From positions 101,957-165,956 of the forward strand of contig JAJFTF010000051.1 in the NCBI GenBank assembly GCA_021373185.1: a stretch of DNA of 64,000 nt, given 5' to 3'. Position 1 is the stretch's first letter. Each line of letters starts with the position of its first letter. The notes under the pieces are model-generated. The model was not told where the DNA came from. It saw only the letters and a program-made list of their open reading frames with translations, and did no database searches. The stretch is from Betaproteobacteria bacterium. GTDB lineage: Bacteria > Pseudomonadota > Gammaproteobacteria > Burkholderiales > Sulfuricellaceae. The translations under genes and the position numbers were made by a program. This document shows, in pieces, positions 8,107-24,341 of the stretch.

Positions 8107-8964
8107 TTACTTCCCCGACCTTGCCGCTACATCGCGCAGGAAGGGAAGATATTGCGACCAGCCGGAGATCGGTCCGACATGGGAGAACACCACGATGCCG
8201 TGTTTGTCGAGCACGTAGGTCGAAGGGAAAGCGACGGCCATGGTTCGATCGGGAATGGTCTTGCCGTTGGCGAGGGAAAGCTGGTCGGAACTCATATCCT
8301 TGACGCCAGAATCGTACAGGGGCAAGGCCAGGCGTTGTTGCTGCGCCCATTTGCTCGCCGTGGCGAAATCCTCGCGCATCTGCAGAAGCACGAATTGCAG
8401 GTCGGAGGAGGCACTCAGCTCCTGGTGCAGCTTCTGTAATTCCGGCATCTCATGGCGGCACGGGGTACACCAGGAACCCCAAAAATGAACCACCACCACC
8501 TTGCCGCGCAAATCGGAAAGCTTCATGGCCTTGCCGGCAGGACTCCTGATGGCGAGATCGTAGAAACGGTTGCCGCGCTCCTTGCCGGTATAAGCCTTGG
8601 CAGCAGCGGCGCGGCTCTGGTAGGGGCCCCACAATGTCGGCCAGGTCTTGCTGTCGAAAACCACCCGGTTGTCCACGGCATAGGGCACGCAAGGCTGCTC
8701 ACTGGCTTGCTGGCAGGCCAGCGTGGCCGCTTCCAGCGCCGCATCGGCAGTCGTTTCGTCGCCCTTCCATGCCCATGCGCCGCCCGGCGCGATGGCGAAG
8801 GCCCGGTGCATGCCGGCAGACAGAAATTCCCTGTAGCCTTCCCTGCCGTGCTTATCGATATGCGGCACAGCCTCGACGTCGCCGGGCTTGGCCGCCAGCG
8901 CGGGTGCGCCACAAATCAGCGCCGCAACGGCCAGGATCATCGTGCAAACCTTCATTGCAGCCAC
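8107..8964 (-). CDS. exported TlpA-like thioredoxin-fold protein with N-terminal extension
   Basis: The 285-residue protein has a signal peptide (cleavage near ALA-AKPG), about 120 residues of a domain I do not recognise with one pair of cysteines (C-x-x-x-x-x-x-x-C in ACQQASEQPC), and a C-terminal TlpA/ResA-type thioredoxin domain with the active site WGSWCTPC. Such proteins transfer reducing equivalents in the periplasm, for example to cytochrome c maturation. I choose GTG 8962-8964 because GGAGA lies eight bases before it; ATG 8955 is the alternative. The start region is two bases from the preceding yjbQ-family stop, implying coupled translation. Confidence 0.8.
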   Translation of the reverse strand: MAAMKVCTMILAVAALICGAPALAAKPGDVEAVPHIDKHGREGYREFLSAGMHRAFAIAPGGAWAWKGDETTADAALEAATLACQQASEQPCVPYAVDNRVVFDSKTWPTLWGPYQSRAAAAKAYTGKERGNRFYDLAIRSPAGKAMKLSDLRGKVVVVHFWGSWCTPCRHEMPELQKLHQELSASSDLQFVLLQMREDFATASKWAQQQRLALPLYDSGVKDMSSDQLSLANGKTIPDRTMAVAFPSTYVLDKHGIVVFSHVGPISGWSQYLPFLRDVAARSGK

Positions 8965-8968
8965 CGGC

Positions 8969-9388
8969 TTATTCTCCGATCAAATGCAACATGACATGGC
9001 GTTGTTGCGACTCGTAGCGATGCTCATAAACAAAAACACCCTGCCAGGTGCCCAGCGCCGGCACGCCGTCGGCGACGGGAATGGCGAGATGGATCTGGGT
9101 CAGCGCCGTGCGCGCATGGGCGGCCATATCGTCCGCCCCCTCCTGGCGATGATGGAAAATCGGATCGCCATCCGGCACCAGCCGCGCAAAGAATCGCTCC
9201 AGGTCGGCCTGCACGGTCGGATCGGCGTTTTCCTGAATCAGCAGACTGGCGGAAGTGTGCCGCATGAACACGGTCAGCATGCCCGAACGGATGCCGCTCG
9301 AACGTACCCACTGGCGAATTTCCTGGGTTATCTCACGCATCCCCCTGCCGGAGGTGGAAACTGAAATCTGGTGATGTATCTGACGCAT
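8969..9388 (-). CDS. YjbQ / UPF0047 family protein
   Basis: The 139-residue protein matches the UPF0047 (YjbQ) family: RHTSASLLIQENADP near residue 45, HARTALTQIHLAIPV, and the terminal GTWQGVFVYEHR. Members form trimers with three conserved histidines at a metal site and have been reported to show weak secondary thiamine-phosphate synthase activity, which may not be their real role. It is transcribed with the downstream TlpA-like gene, with five bases between stop and start. The clpB terminator lies immediately upstream. Confidence 0.85.
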   Translation of the reverse strand: MRQIHHQISVSTSGRGMREITQEIRQWVRSSGIRSGMLTVFMRHTSASLLIQENADPTVQADLERFFARLVPDGDPIFHHRQEGADDMAAHARTALTQIHLAIPVADGVPALGTWQGVFVYEHRYESQQRHVMLHLIGE

Positions 9389-9402
9389 GGGCTATCCACA
9401 AT

Positions 9403-9440
9403 AAAAAAACCGGCAAGGATGCATTTTACATCCCTGCCGG
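9403..9440 (-). terminator. intrinsic terminator after clpB
   Basis: Read on the minus strand, a 12-base stem (9429-9440 with 9410-9421, one mismatch) is followed by seven U residues, 20 bases past the clpB stop. It separates clpB from the yjbQ-family gene. Confidence 0.8.
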
Positions 9441-9462
9441 CAGATCAGGCCAATCCGTCTTC

Positions 9463-12042
<2,580 letters not shown>

Positions 12043-12076
12043 CACAACCCCTTTGAAATAATTGGTTATGGCCTAG

Positions 12077-12102
12077 ATTGGGGGAATCACTGCAATTTCA
12101 AG
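12077..12102 (-). promoter_or_regulatory. sigma-32 (RpoH) heat-shock promoter of clpB
   Basis: On the minus strand, CTTGAAA (12096-12102) and CCCCAAT (12077-12083) are separated by 12 bases, matching the RpoH consensus CTTGAAA / CCCCATnT closely. It lies about 35 bases upstream of the clpB start, where heat-shock control is expected. Confidence 0.75.
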
Positions 12103-12177
12103 TAGCCCCCTCAAAGTGGCACAGGGGGCTTCTTTACGCTAAACTCGAACTTGAAAAAAACGACCCCTGCTTCAATT

Positions 12178-12957
12178 ATGGTTCATCTTGCAAAAAACGT
12201 TTTCCTGGCCGCTCTGCTATGGGCGACAGCCGTTTTCTGCCCGCCCCTTTTTGCTGCCACGCCTGACCTGCAACTCCCCGGTGGTGCCGTTGTCGAGTTG
12301 CGCGCCTTCCCTGCCGCAGGCGATACGCTCCTGCTGTGGCTGGCATGCGACGAAGGGCACGGCAAATGGGAGCCGAAAGCCGCGCAAGCCTTGGCGGCCA
12401 GCGGCATCGAAGTATGGTTGTCCGACCTGCTGGGAGCCTATTTCCTGCCGCTGGCCTCGAGCAGCATCAAGCAGATTTCCGGCGCGGAAGTCGCCGCGTT
12501 GATCGAGCATGTCCGCGTCCAATCCGGCAAGAAAAAAATTTACCTGGTCGCCGCCGGGCCGGCCTCCTTGCTCGTCCTGCGCGGCGCGCTCGAATGGCAA
12601 TGGGCGCACCCCGGCAATCCGGCGCTGGCCGGCGGCATTCTGCTCTACCCCGAACTGTATGCCGTCACCCCCGCCCCCGGCATGGAAGCGATGTACGACC
12701 CCGAAGTCGGCAGAAACCCGTTGCCGCTGTTCATCTACCATAGCCAGCGCTCGCCGGGGCGCTGGTGGCTGGAACATCTCAAGGTGGAATTAAGAAAGAA
12801 CGGCCAGCGCGTGGACAGCCTGGTGCTGCCCGGCATCCGTGGTTTCTTCTACAGCCGACTGGACGCCACCCCGGAAGAAAACGCCATGGCGGAACGCCTG
12901 CCGGAACTGTTGCAGGATGCGCTTAAACATTTGCAATCGACAGGGAACAAACCATGA
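12178..12957 (+). CDS. exported protein, possibly alpha/beta-hydrolase-like
   Basis: The 259-residue product starts with a signal peptide (cleavage after PPLFAA). The body has alternating hydrophobic strands, for example DTLLLWLACDEG, KKIYLVAAG and LAGGILLYPELY, in the order seen in alpha/beta hydrolases. However, the usual G-x-S-x-G nucleophile elbow is replaced by A-A-G-P-A-S, so catalysis is unproven. I chose ATG 12178, directly before the signal peptide; TTG 12151 would add nine residues. Its stop overlaps the start of the next gene (ATGA), so it is translated together with a TlpA-like thioredoxin. It belongs to a chain of overlapping genes running to the ModE-like regulator. Function unknown. 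Confidence 0.6.
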   Translation: MVHLAKNVFLAALLWATAVFCPPLFAATPDLQLPGGAVVELRAFPAAGDTLLLWLACDEGHGKWEPKAAQALAASGIEVWLSDLLGAYFLPLASSSIKQISGAEVAALIEHVRVQSGKKKIYLVAAGPASLLVLRGALEWQWAHPGNPALAGGILLYPELYAVTPAPGMEAMYDPEVGRNPLPLFIYHSQRSPGRWWLEHLKVELRKNGQRVDSLVLPGIRGFFYSRLDATPEENAMAERLPELLQDALKHLQSTGNKP

Positions 12958-13457
12958 AAAAGCTCTTGTTGGGACTGTTATGCCTGCTTCTGGGCATGGG
13001 GCAGGCATTCTCCGGGGAATTGAAACCCTATGCCGGAGCCGCCACCCCCGCCCTCCAGCTCAAGGATCTGAATGGCAAGACACACGACCTCAAGGATTAT
13101 CGCGGCAAGGTGGTGATGGTGCAGTTCTGGGCCAGCTACTGCCCGCCCTGCATCAAGGAAATGCCCTCGATGGTGCGGCTGGAACAAAAACTCAAGGGCA
13201 AGCCTTTTGTGATTCTCGCCGTCAACATGGGCGAAACGGACAAGGAAGTGAAGGATTTCCTCGCCAAGGTAAAAACCGATTTCACCATCCTCATGGACAA
13301 TGACGGCAAGGCGCTGGCCGACTGGAAAGTTTTCGTCGCCCCGTCCACGTTCCTGGTCGATGCCAAAGGCGTGATCCGCTACACCCTGCAAGGCGGCGCC
13401 GAATGGGACGCGCCCGAATACGTGGCGAAAATAACGGCTTTGATCAACACGAAATGA
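12954..13457 (+). CDS. TlpA-family periplasmic thioredoxin
   Basis: The 167-residue protein has a signal peptide (residues 1-21) and one thioredoxin domain of the TlpA/ResA kind: GKVVMVQFWASYCPPC places the redox Cys pair near residues 63-66, and the cis-Pro region reads VAPSTFLVDAKG. It should reduce periplasmic disulfides, with apocytochromes as common partners. It overlaps the preceding exported-protein gene and the following nadC gene by four bases each (ATGA), so the three are probably co-translated, although nadC is functionally unrelated. Confidence 0.85.
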   Translation: MKKLLLGLLCLLLGMGQAFSGELKPYAGAATPALQLKDLNGKTHDLKDYRGKVVMVQFWASYCPPCIKEMPSMVRLEQKLKGKPFVILAVNMGETDKEVKDFLAKVKTDFTILMDNDGKALADWKVFVAPSTFLVDAKGVIRYTLQGGAEWDAPEYVAKITALINTK

Positions 13458-14323
13458 CCTTCACCGCTCCCGCACTCACTGAAGTCATCGAAAAAAATGT
13501 CCTGGCCGCACTGTCCGAGGACATCGGCAGTGGCGACCTGACCGCGCAACTGATTCCACCCGCGCAGGCCGCACACGCCACGGTCATCAGCCGCGATGCC
13601 GCCGTGCTATGCGGCACGGCCTGGTTCGATGCCTGCTTCCACCAGATGGATAAGGGCATCGCCATCCATTGGTTCGCTCACGACGGCGAAGCGGTTGCCG
13701 CCGGGCAGAAGCTCGCCGAAATCAGCGGCAACGCGCGCGCCATGTTGAGCGCCGAGCGCCCGGCACTGAATTTCCTGCAAACCCTGTCCGCCATCGCCAC
13801 CGCCACGCAGCAGTATGTCGATGCCATCGAGGGCACCAAAACCAGAATCATGGATACCCGCAAAACCCTGCCGGGCCTGCGCTTGGCGCAGAAATATGCG
13901 ACCACCTGCGGCAACGGCAAGAACCAGCGCATCGGGCTGTACGACGGTATTCTGATCAAGGAAAACCACATCCTGGCGGCGGGCGGCATCCCCCAAGCGC
14001 TGGCGCAGGCTCAACGAATCGCACCGCCCGGCGCGTCGATCCAGGTCGAAGTGGAAAGCCTGAACGAACTGGAACAAGCGTTGAAGGCCGGCGCGAAATT
14101 GATCCTGCTGGACAACTTCAGCCTGGAGCAAATGCGCGAGGCGGTCAAAATCGCCGGCGAGCGCGCCGAACTCGAAGCCTCCGGCGGCATCACGCTGGCA
14201 ACCGTGCGCGCCGTGGCCGAGACCGGCGTACAGCGCATCTCCGTCGGCAGTCTGACCAAGGACGTCAAGGCCGTGGATTTGTCGATGCGCTTCGAATCCC
14301 GACCCGAAGATCGCCGCGCATGA
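13454..14323 (+). CDS. nadC: nicotinate-nucleotide pyrophosphorylase (carboxylating)
   Basis: The 289-residue enzyme makes nicotinate mononucleotide from quinolinate and PRPP in de novo NAD synthesis. Family signatures are EDIGSGDLTAQLIPP near residue 20, the substrate-binding TRKTLPGLRLAQKYA near residue 135, GGKNQR-like CGNGKNQRIGLYDGILIKENH, and the ending LEASGGITLATVRAVAETGV. I start at ATG 13454, which overlaps the TlpA-family stop; an upstream in-frame ATG at 13403 lies wholly inside that gene. Note that CGNGKNQR replaces the more common RxGGGxxHR. It is followed with overlap by a ModE-type regulator. Confidence 0.93.
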   Translation: MTFTAPALTEVIEKNVLAALSEDIGSGDLTAQLIPPAQAAHATVISRDAAVLCGTAWFDACFHQMDKGIAIHWFAHDGEAVAAGQKLAEISGNARAMLSAERPALNFLQTLSAIATATQQYVDAIEGTKTRIMDTRKTLPGLRLAQKYATTCGNGKNQRIGLYDGILIKENHILAAGGIPQALAQAQRIAPPGASIQVEVESLNELEQALKAGAKLILLDNFSLEQMREAVKIAGERAELEASGGITLATVRAVAETGVQRISVGSLTKDVKAVDLSMRFESRPEDRRA

Positions 14324-14685
14324 TCGCGCTAAAGACCACATTCCGCATCCTGATCGGCCCTGCCATCGCCATTGGGCCGGGCAAGGCCGACCTGCTGGAA
14401 GGGATCGGTCGCACCGGTTCGATCTCCGCCGCCGCACGCGCCATGAACATGTCTTATCGGCGCGCATGGCTGCTGGTAGACACCATGAACCGCTGTTTCA
14501 AACAACCCCTGGTAGCCGCCCAAACCGGCGGCAAAGGCGGCGGCGGCGCACAAATCACCGATCTTGGCCGAGAAATCCTGCATCACTACCGGGAGATGGA
14601 ACGCAAGACCCTATCCGCCACGGGAGAAGATATGGCCGCGATTCGCAGCCATCTCACCGACACCCCGCCCGAAAATCCTCATTGA
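14320..14685 (+). CDS. ModE-type winged-helix regulator without molybdate-binding domain
   Basis: The 121-residue protein corresponds to the N-terminal winged-helix half of ModE: a long helix-turn-helix region GRTGSISAAARAMNMSYRRAW and a wing with KGGGGAQITDLG. The tandem Mop/TOBE molybdate-binding repeats that follow in E. coli ModE are absent, since translation stops at 14685. One-domain ModE proteins exist in other proteobacteria. ATG 14320 overlaps the nadC stop (ATGA). Facing it downstream are two ModE-box-like sites and modABC, so it is the obvious candidate regulator of molybdate uptake; how it would sense molybdate is unclear. Confidence 0.8.
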   Translation: MIALKTTFRILIGPAIAIGPGKADLLEGIGRTGSISAAARAMNMSYRRAWLLVDTMNRCFKQPLVAAQTGGKGGGGAQITDLGREILHHYREMERKTLSATGEDMAAIRSHLTDTPPENPH

Positions 14686-14719
14686 CTCGCCCCCTTTTTC
14701 CGCACAGAATCGGTGCGGT

Positions 14720-14743
14720 CGTTATATCCAGCGAAACATTCCG
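14720..14743. promoter_or_regulatory. upstream ModE-box-like palindrome
   Basis: CGTTATAT (14720-14727), eight bases, then ACATTCCG (14736-14743). This resembles the E. coli ModE operator CGTTATAT-N8-ACATAACG, with two mismatches in the right arm. It lies 35 bases after the regulator gene and about 180 bases before modA. Confidence 0.45.
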
Positions 14744-14753
14744 GTGCATTTGA

Positions 14754-15677
<924 letters not shown>

Positions 15678-15696
15678 CCGCTCTACGACAACCGCC

Positions 15697-16377
15697 ATGC
15701 TGACCGATTCCGACTATTCCGCCATCCGCCTGACACTGGAGCTGGCTGGCCTGACCACCGCGCTGCTGCTGGTGATTGGCACGCCCATCGCATGGTGGCT
15801 GGCGCGCACCCGCTGCTGGTGGAAGGCGCCGGTAAGCGCGGTGGTGACGCTGCCGCTGGTGTTGCCGCCAACGGTGCTGGGCTTTTACCTGCTGGTGGCG
15901 ATGGGGCCGAACGGCTTTCTGGGGCAATTTAGCCATGCACTCGGATTGGGCAATCTGCCTTTCACCTTTCCCGGACTGGTATTTGCCTCGGTGCTCTATT
16001 CCATGCCTTTCGTGGTGCAGCCGCTACAGAACGCCTTCAACGCCATCGGCGACCGCCCGCTGGAAGTGGCCGCGACCCTGCGCGCTTCGCCGCTGGATAC
16101 GTTTTTCTCGGTGGTGGTGCCGTTGGCGCGACCGGGCTTCATCACCGCCGCCATTCTGAGCTTCGCCCATACGGTGGGCGAGTTCGGGGTGGTGCTGATG
16201 ATCGGCGGCAATATCGAGGGCAAGACGCGCGTGGTCTCGGTACAAATCTACAACCACGTCGAGGCGATGGAATATGCCGAAGCCCACTGGCTGGCGGGGG
16301 GCATGTTGGCATTCTCGTTCCTGGTGCTTCTGGCCGTGAATTTCTTCAACCCGCAAGGCAAACGGGTCTCACCATAA
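15697..16377 (+). CDS. modB: molybdate ABC transporter, permease
   Basis: The 226-residue membrane protein has five to six hydrophobic helices and the binding-protein-dependent permease loop ([25 protein letters not shown]) that contacts the ATPase, followed by the ModB-typical [19 protein letters not shown]. It forms the inner-membrane channel with ModC. Its stop TAA overlaps the modC start ATG by one base. Confidence 0.94.
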   Translation: MLTDSDYSAIRLTLELAGLTTALLLVIGTPIAWWLARTRCWWKAPVSAVVTLPLVLPPTVLGFYLLVAMGPNGFLGQFSHALGLGNLPFTFPGLVFASVLYSMPFVVQPLQNAFNAIGDRPLEVAATLRASPLDTFFSVVVPLARPGFITAAILSFAHTVGEFGVVLMIGGNIEGKTRVVSVQIYNHVEAMEYAEAHWLAGGMLAFSFLVLLAVNFFNPQGKRVSP

Positions 16378-17462
16378 TGGCGTCGGAACACATTCCCGCC
16401 ATCGACGCGCGTTTCCGCCTGGCGTATCCCGGCTTCTCGCTGGACGTGGACATCAAACTTCCCGGACGGGGAGTGAGCGCGCTATTCGGCCCTTCCGGCT
16501 CGGGCAAGACCACACTGTTGCGCTGCCTGGCCGGCCTGGAACGGACGCCGGATGGCTATCTCGCGCTGGGTGGCGAAATCTGGCAACAAGGCCCGGCGTT
16601 CGTGCCGACCCACCGCCGACCATTGGGTTATGTGTTCCAGGAGGCCAGTCTGTTTCCGCACCTCAGCGTGCGGCGAAATCTGGAATATGGCCTACGCCGC
16701 ATCGCGGACGGCGCGCGGCGGGTATCGCTGGACAGCGCTATCGAATTGCTCGGCATCGGCCACCTGCTGGAACGCATACCGGATCGTCTTTCTGGCGGCG
16801 AACGCCAGCGCGTGGCCATCGCCCGCGCACTGGCGGTGAGCCCCAGGATACTGCTCATGGACGAGCCGCTGGCGGCGCTCGACTTGGCGCGCAAGCAGGA
16901 AATACTGCCCTATCTGGAGCGCCTGCACGACGAGCTGGAAATTCCGCTCGTCTACGTCAGCCATTCGCCGGACGAAGTGGCGCGGCTGGCCGACTACATG
17001 GTGCTGATGGAAGGGGGGAAAGCCGTGGCAAGCGGGCCGATTCACGAAATGCTGACACGTTTGGACCTGCCCCTAGCTCACGGCGACGAAGCCGGGGTGG
17101 TGATCGACACGACGGTAGGCGAACACGACGAAATCTATCATCTCACCCGCCTCGATTTTGCCGGCGGCGGCATCAGCGTCGCCCGCCAGCCTTATGCATT
17201 GGAGCATCATGTGCGTTTGCGCATCCCTGCCCGCGACATCAGCCTTGCACTGGAGCGGCACGGCGATTCCAGCATCCTTAACGTCCTGCCGGCCAGTGTG
17301 GTGGAAATTGCCGATGAAACGCCCGCCCATGTCATGGTACGGCTCGATGCCGGAGGCGTCCCGCTGCTCGCGCGCATCACGCGCAAGTCCAGCGCCCTGC
17401 TCGGACTCAAGCCGGGGATGGCGATTTTTGCCCAGGTGAAGAGCGTTGCCTTGCTGTCTTGA
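16377..17462 (+). CDS. modC: molybdate ABC transporter, ATP-binding protein with TOBE domain
   Basis: The 361-residue protein has Walker [10 protein letters not shown] (near residue 38), the ABC signature [15 protein letters not shown] (near 138) and Walker [13 protein letters not shown], followed by a C-terminal TOBE/Mop region from about residue 290 ([20 protein letters not shown]). The TOBE domain can bind molybdate, which makes ModC the only molybdate-sensing domain encoded in this cluster apart from ModA. It energises ModB. The start overlaps the modB stop. Confidence 0.94.
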   Translation: MASEHIPAIDARFRLAYPGFSLDVDIKLPGRGVSALFGPSGSGKTTLLRCLAGLERTPDGYLALGGEIWQQGPAFVPTHRRPLGYVFQEASLFPHLSVRRNLEYGLRRIADGARRVSLDSAIELLGIGHLLERIPDRLSGGERQRVAIARALAVSPRILLMDEPLAALDLARKQEILPYLERLHDELEIPLVYVSHSPDEVARLADYMVLMEGGKAVASGPIHEMLTRLDLPLAHGDEAGVVIDTTVGEHDEIYHLTRLDFAGGGISVARQPYALEHHVRLRIPARDISLALERHGDSSILNVLPASVVEIADETPAHVMVRLDAGGVPLLARITRKSSALLGLKPGMAIFAQVKSVALLS

Positions 17463-17482
17463 AAAAAGGGGAAGGAAACTCA

Positions 17483-17833
17483 ATGGAACATGAATGGATG
17501 AAATCGCTGCCCGCCGAATATGCCGTCGAAATAGTACCGCCCGTAAAGCTGGAGACCTTCGCCGATCCATCGGCATGCTCTGAAAAAAGCCACGGCTACG
17601 ATTCGGCGAACGAACGCTGCTTCTACCAGCACGCCTATGCAGTCACGACCGAGCGTTTCAATGATGACGACGATTTCACCGAGGTCGTGACCTACTTCGA
17701 AAAAGCCCGGGCGTGGCGCCTGAAGGACGGGCGCTGGCTCACCTACCTGTTCCGGGGCGGAGAAGAAGGCGACTGCCGCGAGCGTGCGGCGCCAGCCAGT
17801 TATGCCGTGAAGCTTTCCAACCCGTTTCGCTGA
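17483..17833 (+). CDS. small protein of unknown function downstream of modC
   Basis: The 116-residue protein has no signal peptide or membrane segment. It is rich in charged and aromatic residues, with three cysteines (in PSACSEKSHG, NERCFYQH and EGDCRERAA) and an acidic DDDDF run. I do not recognise the family. ATG 17483 follows GGGGAAGGAAA at good spacing and lies 20 bases after the modC stop, so it is probably co-transcribed with modABC; an in-frame TTG at 17459 would overlap modC. A role in molybdate or molybdoenzyme function is possible from context only. Confidence 0.55.
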   Translation: MEHEWMKSLPAEYAVEIVPPVKLETFADPSACSEKSHGYDSANERCFYQHAYAVTTERFNDDDDFTEVVTYFEKARAWRLKDGRWLTYLFRGGEEGDCRERAAPASYAVKLSNPFR

Positions 17834-17843
17834 GCGGCGCCGG

Positions 17844-18752
17844 TTACCCGTACACCCGATTACGCCCCGATTCCTTGGCGCGATAAAGCATCTGGTCTGC
17901 GGCATCGAGCAGTTCGGATTCTTTCCCCTCCTGGCTCGGAGTGGCCGACGCATAACCGACGCTGATCGTCACCCAGGTTGAGGCGCCCGAATATTCGTGG
18001 GGAATTTTCAACGCCTCGATCTGGTTACACAAATTTTCCGCCAGCAACCTGGCGCCTTCGGCGCCGGTTTCCGGCAACAGCACAACGAATTCCTCGCCGC
18101 CATAACGCGCCACCAGGTCTCCTGGCCGGCTGACGGTTACGGCCAGCGCCGAGGCGACCTTCTTCAAGCAGGCGTCGCCCACCCCATGGCCGTAGCGATC
18201 GTTATAATTCTTGAAAAAATCGATGTCCATCATGATGATAGCCAGCGAAGAACCGGCACGCAGGGCGCGCTTCCATTCCACATCCAGAGCCTCGTCGAAG
18301 CGACGCCGATTAGGAATATTGGTCAGGCCGTCGAGCATCGCCATCGATTCCAGCAGGTCGGTCTTCAACTTCAGAGTCAGGTGGTTTTGCACTCGCGCCT
18401 TGACGATTGGCAAATGAAAAGGCTTGGAAATGTAATCCACCGCACCCAGCTTGAGACCGAATTCCTCGTCCGCCGCTTCGTTCTTGGCGGTAACAAAGAT
18501 CACCGGAATTTGCTTGGTGGCGGGATTCTGCTTAAGCCGGATGCACACTTCGAAACCGTCCATTCTCGGCATCATGACATCGAGCAGAATCAGGTCGGGC
18601 GGCCCCTGCTTGTCGATCAGATCAAGCGCCGCCTGACCGCTGGTCGCCACCTTGACCCGGTAATCCTCTCTAAGGGCTTCCGCCAGCACCTGAATATTGG
18701 TCGGCGTGTCATCCACGATCAGGATCAGGGGTTTGACAATTTCATTTTCCAT
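17844..18752 (-). CDS. receiver-GGDEF response regulator (diguanylate cyclase)
   Basis: The 302-residue protein has a receiver domain (residues about 8-125) with DD at 14-15, phosphoacceptor Asp58 in LILLDVMMPRMDG and Lys in YISKPF, then a GGDEF domain with the active site RYGGEEF. RPGD placed just before it matches an RxxD inhibitory I-site, so it should make cyclic di-GMP and be product-inhibited. I start at ATG 18752, preceded by AAGGGA; a GTG lies two codons upstream, directly after the hybrid kinase stop. It is the last gene of the binding-protein / hybrid kinase set and the likely output of that relay. Confidence 0.9.
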   Translation of the reverse strand: MENEIVKPLILIVDDTPTNIQVLAEALREDYRVKVATSGQAALDLIDKQGPPDLILLDVMMPRMDGFEVCIRLKQNPATKQIPVIFVTAKNEAADEEFGLKLGAVDYISKPFHLPIVKARVQNHLTLKLKTDLLESMAMLDGLTNIPNRRRFDEALDVEWKRALRAGSSLAIIMMDIDFFKNYNDRYGHGVGDACLKKVASALAVTVSRPGDLVARYGGEEFVVLLPETGAEGARLLAENLCNQIEALKIPHEYSGASTWVTISVGYASATPSQEGKESELLDAADQMLYRAKESGRNRVYG

Positions 18753-18758
18753 TAACAC

Positions 18759-23134
<4,376 letters not shown>

Positions 23135-23138
<4 letters not shown>

Positions 23139-24175
23139 TTACCTTGTCCCGCCCAGCGGGCATCGATCATGCTTTCCACCTTGAGGGCTTTGGCAGCGGC
23201 GCTGCTGTCCGGGTCGCCGTGAAAAAAGTCGTTGGTTTCCTTCAACTGGGCGGCGGAAAACTTGCCATCGCGGCTAAATGCCCTGGGGTAATTCTTCAAG
23301 GACAGGAGCAAGGCATTGCGTTCTTCCGGATCGCTGACACCCAGCGCGTCCACCACCTGTTCCGGTGTGTGGCTGGCAATCCAGACCAGGCTTTTTTTCA
23401 GCATGCGCGTCATTTTCTCCACCTTTGCCGGTTCCCTCGCAATTACATCGCTACGTGTTTCCAGGGCGGCATGAAGAAAATTGATACCCTTGATCCCTTT
23501 TACCGTTTCCGGTCTAGCCAGGTGGGCGAGGAAATAAACCTTGTTGTCCGCCAACAGACGCGAAGCGAAAGGCTCGTCACCCACTACGGCATCGGCGACC
23601 CCGGAAATCATCAACGACGATTGCTCCACCCAACTTTGTCCGGCAGGCACGATGCGCACGGTATCCGGTGATACGCCACCGGATTTGAGCAGCAACTCGG
23701 CCAACTGCTGCGATGTGGTCTTGCTGGCTTTGGTGCTGGTGTTCACCCCGATCACCTTGCCTTTGAGATCGGCGATGCGCTTGACCTTGTCTTTAAGGCC
23801 GGCGCGCACCATCAGCACGAACAGCGGCGCATCGTCCACCGGCATGATGACCACCACGTCGCCGCCGTTGGCGCGCAACGACATCGCAGCGGGAACTCCA
23901 GCCACGGAAAAATCGGCGTTGCGGGTGACCAGATTATTCATCGCGACAGCCCCGCCGCCAGTGTGAATGAGGTGCAGGATTACGCCTTCCTCCTTGTCCG
24001 CGCCGATTTTCGGGATCAGATCAACTGGCAAATAGGAAATATTGCGTGGACCGGGTGCACTAAGGGTAATCTGTATCGGTGCTGTGTCGGCTTGAGCGGG
24101 AAGTGCGCACGACAGTGTGACTAATAAAAGTAGTGCGCGGACAAAACCTGTTTTTCTGCTGGTGTGGAGCGACAT
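23135..24175 (-). CDS. periplasmic substrate-binding protein (NMT1/THI5-like)
   Basis: The 346-residue protein has a signal peptide (cleavage near PAQA-DT) and the type II periplasmic binding fold of the NMT1/THI5/SsuA group: LPVDLIPKIGADKEEGVILH, GGGAVAMNNLVTRNADFSVAG, the RIADLKGKVIGVNTSTKASK hinge strand and AVVGDEPFASRLL. Relatives bind pyrimidines, sulfonates, nitrate or other small molecules for ABC uptake, but no permease or ATPase is adjacent. Instead the gene overlaps a hybrid kinase start, pointing to a sensory role. ATG 24175 has GGAGA in position; in-frame sequence upstream runs into the repeat element and is not family-like. Confidence 0.85.
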
Positions 24176-24230
24176 TTTAATTCTCCTTGTCGAGTATAAG
24201 ATTTTGCTTTCCCAATGCTTAATACTAGCA

Positions 24231-24296
24231 GTAGGAGCGGGCTTGCCCGCGATCAACCCGTTACCCAGGACTGTTCGCGGGCAAGCCCGCTCCTAC
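24231..24296. repeat. REP-type inverted repeat with 22-bp perfect arms
   Basis: Arms 24231-24252 (begins GTAGGAGCGGGCTTGCCC) and 24275-24296 are perfect reverse complements around a 22-base spacer. The arm closely resembles the REP elements of Pseudomonas species. It lies upstream of the binding-protein gene and downstream of no gene on that strand, since the HDOD gene is also on the minus strand. Confidence 0.8.
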
Positions 24297-24341
24297 AGGC
24301 CCGCGTTCCACAAAACCAAATCAAACCACGAACCAGAAGAG

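Noticed and set aside
13669..14319. Upstream open extension of the ModE-like frame
   Set aside because: It lies inside nadC in another frame and is Arg-rich; ModE similarity begins only at ATG 14320.
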